A stretch of 64,000 bases of DNA, taken from Pyropia yezoensis (taxonomy: Eukaryota > Rhodophyta > Bangiophyceae > Bangiales > Bangiaceae). The first letter of the stretch is position 1. Every line of letters begins with the position of its first letter. The notes under the pieces are model-generated. The model did not search any database, was not told the DNA's origin, and saw only the letters and a program-made list of their open reading frames with translations. This document shows, in pieces, positions 49,901 to 58,062 of the stretch. The position numbers and the translations under genes were made by a program. The DNA lies in contig CM020618.1 of the NCBI GenBank assembly GCA_009829735.1, positions 8,585,119 to 8,649,118 on the forward strand, read 5' to 3'.

Positions 49901-52296
49901 CTGATCTTGCCGTAAAACAGGGTGCTTCTCACCTCGGCCAACCCCTCCAGCAATACAGCGCCACTGCCCAACAAATCCCCACCACAGTTCGCCTGCAACA
50001 GCCGGTGCGTTGTGCTTGCCATCGCCGCTCGCGACACAGACAACGTGTGTGGTAAACCGACTCGGCCACGGCGACACACGGCACGCCAGTACAGCTTTGC
50101 GGCGGAAGCCACCGCCTCCCGGGTGCTGTCGCTGGGGTCGGCAAAGGCAAGACGCCATAGCCACGGTAGGGAGTCAAACCAGGCGTCTGCCACGGGCCTG
50201 GCGGACACCCTAATCTCGTCTGGACAGCCTTCCCATGTGGGCGACCCCAGAAATCGGACGCACCGCACCAGCAGGCGCCGCACGTCACCCATGACCGACG
50301 CCGTCGTCCTTGCTGGCACCCTGCCACCACCCACGTGGTACAAGTGATTCAGGATACATGTCAGGCGGGCCCCCGCCGCGTGTCTGCCTTCGGCGGAGCA
50401 AATGGAACCAGCAACACTCACGGGCAGGGCGACGACAAATGCATCACATCACCGAACAAGCGCCGTACACACAGCGAAGGCCTGTAAGGGTACGTACTCG
50501 CCCGACGGCCCGTCACGTGCAGCTGAAATGCGCAGCATGCGAAGGACAGCGTCCACGGCAATGGCAAAGGTGAACAGAGGGCCAGGAGCGGGGCACGGCT
50601 TGTGACCACGCAGGACCGTGCCCGCCACAGGCGCCTCACCGGCGGCGGCCGGGGCTCGACCAGCAACGACCTCTTCAACAACTGCCGCGGTGTCCGCCTC
50701 GTCGGCAGCCGTGCGGGTGGCGACGCTCCTGCAAAGACGGAGTAGAGCGTCTGGAGACCATGACCGCAGCTCCCCCAGCGTCTGAGTTGCTCCTGCTGGT
50801 ATCGTCATCATCGTCTCGTCTCCGGTCTCAAACCAGTGCGCCAACAGGCACATCAGGTGATGTGACTCCTTTCGCAGCGACACGTCCGCCGAAATCAGCA
50901 GGCCCAGACCTGTGCCCGCAAGCGTGTACATGCAGGTAGTCAAGTTTCCCACCGCTTCGCCACTCTCGACATGGGAGGGGCTGCGAAGTACGACAACAAC
51001 GCAGCGGAGAAGCGTGGTGACGTAACTAGTCACCCCCGCACACCACGGACCATACTCAGGGGTCTCCGTGGCGATAAAACCGGGCACGAACGCGATGATT
51101 CCCGGCACAGACAACAACCTCGTCATTCGCGGGTCGACAACAATCGCCACAGCGCGGGTCCCCGCACAGAGGGCATTCCGTTCTTGCCCACCTTCTATGC
51201 ACGCGGCCGTGGCCGTCGACATGCGAAGCAAAAGCTCCGTACACATCTTCTCCGGTCGTGATCGCAGAAGAACATCACGGGCTGCGTTGTCCGTCGCCGC
51301 GAGGGCCAAGTCGACCACCAGTGACGAGTCCCCATCCGTAAGCGCAGCGAGAGCGTCCGTCGACGCCGCCGGCCAGTAGCCCAATCGCCATGCAAGGGAG
51401 AGAAGCCGGAGGATATCACCCGTGTTCGTATAGTCGCGGACGGATGTCCCCGTCTGAAGGCCCGACAACAACAAGAGGCATGTGGCCTCCACGGCGGACT
51501 CGTTCAGAAGACCAGACGAGGACAGTATCTGCGGCTGCTCTTGCTGCTCGCCGCCTACGCTGGGCCTACGGGACGGCAGTGAAGACGCACTTTGACGCGC
51601 GGAGCATGTGGTCCCAGCCCGCTGCCCGCTGCCCATCGCAGTTGCACAGACAGCCAAGGCCGACAGGCGTGACCCCATAGACCATGACTCCGGGTCCATG
51701 ACGGGCAAGACGATGACAGACAACAGACAGGCAACGACCTTGGCAGGTAGACAAACAACGGAAGAGTCCTTGTCACAGCGCAGAGCCGCACACAGTCCAC
51801 GGCGAAAGACATCCATGACGTCACTTCGATCGGCTACAGGCCATACGAGTGCGTGCAACTTGAGAACCACAGCAGATGCGACGATGGGGTCTACCGGAAC
51901 GCCCTCGTGGGGCGCAAGAAGACGCGCAGCCACATCGGTCGCATCGCGAATCAGCGCTGACAACGTGGCCGTGGGAGGGGTTCCACCGCCCGTCAGCAAC
52001 TGTCGGCAACCATCAGCAACGAGCACGTCCAGCTTCTCTGCATCGGTGCCACGAGGCACAGAGGTGGTGGTCGGGTCACGATGGCGAGCAGCGGTTGCCG
52101 ACAATGGTACAGGCGTTGGTCCCGTCCGCTCAGGAACACTCCCATGGGAAGGGAAACGTCCATGGACCGTAACTGGTCGGGCAGTTACGCCTGCCTCGGC
52201 ATCGTCCCGTCCAGCGACAGTTGTGTGGGTAGCCACAACAGGCCGGATGTCGTCTGGCGAACCCTCCTCGCCGTTGCCGTCTTGGAAGTCCATCAA
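46927..52296 (-). CDS. Sen1/UPF1-like SF1 RNA/DNA helicase with long helical N-terminus; in-frame UAG
   Basis: Starts at ATG 52296 (MMDFQDGNGEEG). An in-frame TGA at 50449-50451 lies in a plausible 69-nt GT...AG intron (50384-50452) whose removal gives LVR-HAAGARLTCILNHLYH. Total is about 1,760 codons. The first ~1,100 residues are helical and resemble the repeat N-termini of senataxin-type proteins only in general character. The helicase core has a Q-like LDESQ, Walker A GPPGTGKT (48552-48529), Ia LLVVSRTNAACDQIL, motif II VIVDEAA (about 47910), III FMGDPAQLPPS, IV LREQYRM, TPYRAQQ, V STVDGCQGASVDCVLLSLAR, VI RRMNVMLSRAEAHLHVVGD. These fit the SF1 Sen1/UPF1 group, which unwinds RNA or RNA-DNA hybrids. 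An in-frame TAG (48319-48321) falls between motifs Ia and II; the frame is open on both sides and the downstream part has no early ATG. No splice pair removing it was found. Confidence 0.8.
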
Positions 52297-52928
52297 GCAG
52301 TCGGGCGGTCACAACCAGGGCACCGACGGGACCGACGGGGAAGAGGATGAAAGGAGGGGGGCGGACTGGAGGAGCGGGAGGGCAGGGAAGCAAGGAAGTG
52401 GGCAGCAGCGGGTGGGGGGGGGGGGGAAGCACACGGGGGGCACCAGGTGTCGCAACGGCCCCCCCCCTGCGGGGAAGACGTGCACCGGTTGACAGCCGAA
52501 CCCCGTCGACTTCTCCCCCACCCCACGCGCCCCCGACCACTCCCTTCTCCCCGTACCCCCCCGCACCCGCACCCGCCCGCCACCTTCCTCCCGCACGCCC
52601 TCTTGCGCGACCCGATCCGTTACCGTCGCCCAGACACGGTCGATCCACCGCCAGATGAAAGCAGGCTAAAGAGGGGGGTCGAGGAGGGGGGCGGAGAGGA
52701 GGGGTGGGACGGTGGCGAAAACGACGGACGACAGCGAGGGGCCCGGGTGGGGGGCGGGGAGGGGGGGACGACGTCTACGGGGGGCACCAGCGCAGTGCTC
52801 ATTAAATATCCCGGGATCCGCAGCCAGGCCCTTTCCAGTGCGCGGGGCTTGATTTGAGCGTGATTAGTAGCCCGAGTGCTCCCCCACCCCCCCCCCCCCC
52901 CCCCCCCCCCCCACAGCACACCCAGTTA
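52297..52928. other. Intergenic, G/C-rich, no gene supported
   Basis: Upstream of the helicase start. G-rich then C-rich blocks and a poly-C run at about 52886-52912. All frames are low complexity. Confidence 0.5.
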
Positions 52929-53050
52929 TAGTGCTTCCTGTAAAAAACGGATGTTGACGGTACGTGAAGGTAATGATAATCGCTGTCTGGACGAATGGAT
53001 CCCACCTCTCACGTCCCTTCAACATCCACGTTTTACGGGAAGCACAGTGA
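52929..53050. mobile_element. ~120-bp MITE related to the one at 6462-6580
   Basis: The left end TAGTGCTTCCTGTAAAAAAC and right end (reverse complement) TGTGCTTCCCGTAAAACG both continue to GGATGTTGA, giving TIRs of about 30 bp with a few mismatches. TA precedes the left end (52927-52928); the right flank is AG, so the target duplication has been lost or the end mutated. The GTGC-TTCCCGTAAAA core parallels GTGC-GTCCCGTAAAA of the first MITE. Confidence 0.65.
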
Positions 53051-53686
53051 GGGCGGACATAGCATATTCGACAGAGATGTAGCCCCCTCTTTCACCCCTC
53101 GCTGACGACTTCATCCGCAGCACTGTAAGTCGCCAAGTTTGGAGTGTTTCAGATTTTTCCAATGAGAAGCCTCAGTTCCATCGACCCTCCAACCAGGTGG
53201 CAAGAACCCTATGTCCGCTCTCTGCGGGTCTTAACTAGGCGTGAAAGGCACTGAAAATGTTGATTTCTCACATGGTATGAGTAGACACCGCCCTTGACAC
53301 TTAAGTGGCCCATTTCCGACGCAACGGTCCACGCCAGCGGCGTCCGCGCTCCATTGTCGCACATGGCATGGTGGGGCGCAGAGTGCACACACGCATAGCT
53401 GCCAGCTGCATAAAGGCAGTGCAGCCTCAACAGGTCGGGTGCAGACGACTTCGACGTGTAAACGTCCGTAATCGAGCCGCTGCAGCGCCCCAGGGCCTGT
53501 CTGAAACGGAAGCGTCTCGGCCGCCGGGTTCCTACGTTTCACGCAGCTGCGCAGGCGGGGTCCGTTGCAACACCTAGTGCCCCCGCGTGCTCCCCCCCCC
53601 CCCCCCCCCCCCCCCGCCCCCGCCGCCGCCACATTGCTTTCCCACCCTCCCCCCCCCCCCTCCTTTCGTCCCACTCCCCTTGCCTG
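53051..53686. other. Intergenic, no gene supported
   Basis: Mixed sequence with overlapping short frames on both strands and poly-C runs at about 53590-53614 and 53650-53660. No domain was recognised. Confidence 0.45.
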
Positions 53687-54600
53687 CTCTTGTGGTGGGG
53701 TCCCGTCCAGGTAGCCTGTCGCAACCCCCCCCCGAATCCCATGCAGGCGGTCTGTCAGCCCCCCTTAATCCCAACCCCGTGCGAGTGGCCGGTCGCCCCC
53801 CCCCTACCCCCGAATCCCGTGAAGGTGACCTGTCGCCCCCCCTCAATCCCAACCCCGTGCAAGTGGCCTGTCCTCCCCCCCCGAATCCCGTGTAAGTGGC
53901 CTGTCGCCCCCCTCAATCCCAACCCCGTGCGAGTGGCCGGTCGCCCCCCCCTCACCCCCCAATTCCCGTGAAGGTGGCCTGTCGCCCCCCCTCAATCTCA
54001 ACCCCGTGCAGGTGGCCTGTCCCCCCCCCCGAATCCCGTGTAAGTCGCCTGTCGCCCCCCTCCCCCTCCCCCCCGAATCCCGTGTAAGTGGCCTGTCGCC
54101 CCCCTCAATCCCAACCCCGTGCGAGTGGCCGGTCGCCCCCCCCTCACCCCCCAATTCCCGTGAATGTGGCCTGTCGCCCCACCTCAATCCCAACCCCGTG
54201 CGGGTGGCCCCTCACCCCCCCCCGAATCCCGTGTATGTGGCCTGTCGCCCCCCCCACCCCCGAATCCCGTGAAGGTGGCCTGTCCCCCACCCCCGAATCC
54301 CGTGAAGGTGGCCTGTCGCCCCCCCTCAATCCAAACCCCGTGCAGCTGGCCTGTCACCCCCCCCCCCCAATCCCGTGTAAGTGGCCTGTCGCCCCCCTCC
54401 CCTCCCCCCCCGAATCCCGTGAAGGTGGCCTACCGGCCCCCTTACCCTGTCGGCCCCCCCACCCACCCCCCCCCCCCCCCGAGTCCCGTGTATGTGGCCT
54501 GTCGGCCACCCTCAATCCAAACCCCGTGCAGGTGGCCTGTCAGCCCCCCCCCCCCCCCCCCCCCCCTACGATTCCAATGTGTGTGACCTGTAGGCCCCTC
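53687..54600 (+). repeat. C-rich compound minisatellite (~35-45-bp units)
   Basis: About twenty degenerate units of the form AATCCCGTG-N-A-N-GTGGCC-(T/G)GTC-(G)CCCCCC, alternating with AATCCCAACCCCGTGCGAGT-type variants, form a higher-order pattern. One strand is almost free of G apart from the GTG-GTGGCC-GTCG islands. Open frames (for example 53690-54726) simply translate the repeat (Pro/Trp/Pro) and are not genes. Confidence 0.85.
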
Positions 54601-55268
54601 CCGAATACCAAATATTTTCGCAGTACGGGGCGGCTGTGGTCGGGTGGCCGCCCGGCTGCCCGCAGGCCACCTGCATGGCATGTGGGGTGGCCAGACAGGC
54701 CACCAACACGGGTTTTCGGCATGTAGATAAATATGCGGGTAAGCCAGCTATGCAAAAAATCACACAAGATTCTTCTTGACGGCGGCCCATCGAAACGTGC
54801 TTGGGCTCCTCGACCGCCGGCGACGCCCAGGCTCACCGACTGGCCACGTGCACTATACACAATTCGAACCGTAACCCCGCTCACATGCCACCTAAGTACA
54901 GTGGAGCGGGCTCGTCGGCAGGTCGCGGACATTGGATATGAATATAAATGGGTCCCCGGCCAAGACAAATTTGCATTGCACGCGGACCGGCAGGGGCTCT
55001 GTCAAAGGCGCTGCCAGCCGCAGTCGCGCCGACTGCTTTTACCCCCCGTCGCGCCTACTGTTTTACCTGCCTGGACACCCGTTGTGTGGGGCAGCTCCCA
55101 TCATCCCCTGCCACTGCCTTCCCTGTTCCCCCACCCCTCCCACCACCTCCCGTCCCCACACGCCGGCACAAGAGCTCGTGAATTCTCTTTGCCTTTCCAG
55201 CGCGAGTGTGTCGGGCTGCTTCCCCTTACAAGGGGGGCCGTAGAACCCACACACTCTCGCCCGCCCTC
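54601..55268. other. Upstream region of the 55269 gene, no separate gene supported
   Basis: Mixed composition. Short frames on both strands lack domains. It probably contains promoter and leader of the gene starting at 55269. Confidence 0.4.
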
Positions 55269-56363
55269 ATGGAGAAGACTGAACCAGGGGTGTCTGGGCG
55301 TTGTCTTGTGGTGCTCCTGGTGCCAGAAACGGTGCAGGACCTGGAAACGGCGCCCGTTGATGTGGAGGTGAAGCGCTTCATCCGAGACGTTCGGTTCGTG
55401 GTGCAGCCCCTACAGGCGAGTCTGGCGAGTACCTACGTGTTCCTGTGTGTCTTCCCTCCTCCCAAAGAGGGCAGCGTGCCTACCAATGGCCTAGACATGA
55501 CGTATACTGGTCCCGCGCCTGTGCCGCATCTACGCGCACGTGGCGTGCCGGTCACGGGCTCCTGTGTTACCCAACAAACATCTCAACCGACGCCGGACCC
55601 ATTCAACGCCACAGCTGCTCGTGTATCCGGTCTGCATCCGCATAAGGGTGGTGGCGTTGGTGGATACGACGACGGGGAAACCGGCGTGGGGGCTGTTGTT
55701 TACGCGGAGGAGCCACGAGAGCCGCCTGTCCCTCCTGGTGGAGCAACAGAAGCGGCGGCTGTCGTAGATGTGATGGAACCAGATGTGCCGGTGCAGCCAC
55801 ATGGAACCCCTCGCGAGCCTCAACCGGTGGAATCACCCGCTTCTGCCATTGTCTCCCCAGATGCGCATGTACTCGCAGGGGACCCGTCAGTTCATCTTGC
55901 CCGGTTGGCGAAGGACCGCTTTTCCCCTCCGGCCGGGGAACGGGCAGGTGCTGCGGTACCACAACCCTCCCAGCCGCGCGCCGTTCGACGACTGCCGCCC
56001 GAAATGGTGACCAACTTTCTTCTGCCCGTTAGGGCCCAGGCGATGAGCGAGGTCTCCCAGCAGGCGGTTCGCTACTTCGTTGCATGGCTGCGGGAGCAGC
56101 TCGGACTCCGGCAACGGGAGAAGGCGATGCGGGGGCTTACCCCCGCCGACCTTGACGGTGTGTATTGGGAGTGGCGTCGGGCACTGCCAGGTGAATCGGT
56201 CGGCCCCGTCCGTGCAAGCGGGGCCGACCTTTCCCCCACTCAGCGCGGTGGGGGCCTCTGGCCTACGCGCGTGGCTCTAGCGGTTGCGGTCAGCTGTGAT
56301 GTGCTTTGGTGTAGTGCTTGGACCCGCTATTGGAAGGACGTCCATGCGGGTACAAGCGCCTAG
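55269..56363 (+). CDS. Unrecognised paralogous family member 2
   Basis: ATG 55269 (MEKTEPGVSG) gives 364 residues, ending at TAG 56361-56363. The N-terminal ~75 residues are globular (RCLVVLLVPETVQDLETAPV, RFIRDVRFVVQPLQASLAST); the middle is a Pro/Ala/Gly/Val-rich linker; the C-terminal ~120 residues form a helical domain: PPEMVTNFLLPVRAQAMSEV, YFVAWLREQLGL, GVYWEWRRALPGESVGPVRA, RVALAVAVSCDVLWCSAWTR. This matches the C-terminal domain of the gene at 41860-43073 in order, spacing and key residues (P-x-MV, AM-x-EVS, WLR-x-x-L, WEW-x-RALPGE-x-V-x-PVRA-x-G, RVAL). The architecture, short N-domain, variable linker and conserved C-domain, is also shared. Intact, intronless. No known family is recognised. 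Confidence 0.7.
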   Translation: MEKTEPGVSGRCLVVLLVPETVQDLETAPVDVEVKRFIRDVRFVVQPLQASLASTYVFLCVFPPPKEGSVPTNGLDMTYTGPAPVPHLRARGVPVTGSCVTQQTSQPTPDPFNATAARVSGLHPHKGGGVGGYDDGETGVGAVVYAEEPREPPVPPGGATEAAAVVDVMEPDVPVQPHGTPREPQPVESPASAIVSPDAHVLAGDPSVHLARLAKDRFSPPAGERAGAAVPQPSQPRAVRRLPPEMVTNFLLPVRAQAMSEVSQQAVRYFVAWLREQLGLRQREKAMRGLTPADLDGVYWEWRRALPGESVGPVRASGADLSPTQRGGGLWPTRVALAVAVSCDVLWCSAWTRYWKDVHAGTSA

Positions 56364-56689
56364 ATAATATGAACGGCGAACGGCGTACCCACGCTGTGGC
56401 ACCCGTACATGTATGAGATTAGTGTACGAGTACTCTGACACAATGGCCCACCAATGGAGGCGGGGAGAAGGGTATGCCGGGTGGCCATTGGTTCCTGTTT
56501 AGATGACAGGTGGTCATGTCGTCCGCATACTACGCAGGCGCTACAGCACAATGCAGACGTAGAGGCACGCACTTTCACAACGCAACTATAAAAGCAAGAG
56601 ACACACTCACACCCAACACATACATCACATGTCTCGTACGCCATAAGACGGCACGCCCAGTTTGCAAAGTCCCTACTGTCACGGCCCCT
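56364..56689. other. Convergent-gene spacer, no gene supported
   Basis: Lies between the 3' ends of the genes at 56363 (plus) and 56690 (minus). Unremarkable sequence of lower GC; likely untranslated ends. Confidence 0.4.
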
Positions 56690-57199
56690 TCAGTCCATGT
56701 CCCCCTCCTCCTCCTCCTCTTCCTCATCCGACTTGTAACGAGCACTACCGGAACGGGTGGCAGCGTCTGCAGACACCTTGTCCGCCGACGTCCGCACCCG
56801 CTTGGAAGGCCTGTCGTGATCGCCATCCGCTGTCCGGGTCGTCCCTGTCACCACCGCATCGACAATGGTAACATCCGAGTCGTCACAGCCCGTGTCAGGT
56901 GTCCCCGTCGCCGCGCGGGGGCTCGCCTGCGGTGAGCGGAGGGCGGTTTGTTTGACACGTCCACCGCCGGTGGTCCCCAGTCCGGGCGCGGTGAGGACCT
57001 CCGATATGGCGGCTTCAAAGCTGGTGACGAGAGCAGCCATACGGCGTTGCATGTTGGTGGTACTCACCATGTCCATTCGAGCTTCAGACGCGTACGACTG
57101 AGCGTCGCCCAACATCTTGAGGATGCGATCTCGGGTGTCTGCGCGCATACGGGCGGAGACAGAGGCGCTCTGTACCGAGTCCCGCCGGATATGGTCCAC
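56690..57199 (-). CDS. Acidic, probably nuclear small protein; 5' end uncertain
   Basis: Ends at TGA 56690-56692. The N-terminal half is helical (MRADTRDRILKMLGDAQSYA, NMQRRMAALVTSFEAAISEV); the C-terminal half is disordered with a basic cluster RPSKRVR (possible nuclear signal), Ser/Asp-rich sequence and a run of eight acidic residues before GDMD. The frame as listed opens at GTG 57199; the first ATG is at 57145. The same frame continues upstream across an in-frame TAG (57218-57220) to 57424, encoding MAADVRDRAAWLAA then, after the stop, EQLLRSVDHIRR, which looks like one continuous helix. A 33-nt in-phase GT...TAG intron could remove the stop. No family is recognised; a chromatin- or nucleolus-associated role is a guess from composition. 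Confidence 0.5.
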   Translation of the reverse strand: MDHIRRDSVQSASVSARMRADTRDRILKMLGDAQSYASEARMDMVSTTNMQRRMAALVTSFEAAISEVLTAPGLGTTGGGRVKQTALRSPQASPRAATGTPDTGCDDSDVTIVDAVVTGTTRTADGDHDRPSKRVRTSADKVSADAATRSGSARYKSDEEEEEEEGDMD

Positions 57200-57491
57200 G
57201 CTGCGCAGCAGTTGTTCCTACGCCGCCAGCCACGCGGCGCGGTCCCGGACGTCTGCGGCCATGTCCTTGCTGCTTGCCGCCTGTAGCATCCCTGGCCCCG
57301 ACTTGGCGCCGACCCGGGACTGCAACCAGAGGGCACCAGGTGCCAGAACACGCCCGCCGTGTGGCGATGGTTGGCGGCCGTGGCCCGTGCCCGGCACTGG
57401 GATGCGGTGGACTACGCTATCCACACGCGAGAGAGGGATTTCTGATGTGTTTTTGCATATTTGTGAGGGACTTGATTTGAGAGAATTTGAG

Positions 57492-57853
57492 TGTGAGATT
57501 AGTGAGTGGGAATAGAATTAGTAGTGATAGTGGCCCCCGACCTGACGAGGTTAGACTCGGGTCGGGGCCACTCGGGGTTATGGGGGGGCTACCGGGCCAA
57601 CGTGCCGGGGTTCCCCCAGATGCACGTTAAGAGGGACAGCGAGGCGCCCTCGGCCCGCGCCCTCAGGGAAAAAGACAACTGCGCGTTTGCTTTCCTCTTC
57701 CCCGTGTGCACTACCGTGCGTATCTGTTTGCTCTGCGAGCAGGCACGTGAGGCAACAGGCATACCATTCTCGTAGTTCCCCTTTCTGCGTTACCTGTCCC
57801 TTTCCCCCGAGGGATATTGACACGTGTCTGAGAGGATCGAGTTTTATACCACA
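57492..57853 (+). repeat. 5' LTR of element D (left boundary tentative)
   Basis: The right end, ACCACA just before the primer-binding site, is fairly clear. The left end is proposed at TGTGAGATTAG (57492), giving 362 bp, the same length as LTR C. The second LTR lies beyond the window, so this cannot be checked here. Confidence 0.4.
57530..57571. other. Strong hairpin within the putative LTR of element D
   Basis: GTGGCCCCCGACC (57530-57542), 17-nt loop, GGTCGGGGCCAC (57560-57571): 12 pairs with one bulged C. Confidence 0.7.
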
Positions 57854-57857
57854 TATT

Positions 57858-57875
57858 TGGTGGAGCAGCAGGGGA
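57858..57875 (+). other. Primer-binding site of element D
   Basis: TGGTGGAGCAGCAGGGGA, identical to that of element C and matching B, four bases after the LTR end. Confidence 0.75.
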
Positions 57876-58062
57876 TTGGAGTGTTTGAGAAGAGACATTT
57901 GGGAGCAGCGGTTGCGTTGTTCCTATTCTGTCTTTTTCTGTGGTTTGGGAATTATTTGCACCCGTTCACGGGAACCCCATTCCTGGCTCTCCAACCCCTC
58001 TCTTGTGGTCTTGCGATCTTTGGACACGCAGGTAACTGGACTGTGGCTGTCAAGAGACCAAC

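Noticed and set aside
50449..50451. TGA in the helicase as selenocysteine or readthrough
   Set aside because: A 69-nt in-phase GT-AG intron removes it cleanly; no need for recoding.
53690..54726. Plus-strand ORFs in the minisatellite
   Set aside because: They simply translate the repeat; several frames are open in parallel.
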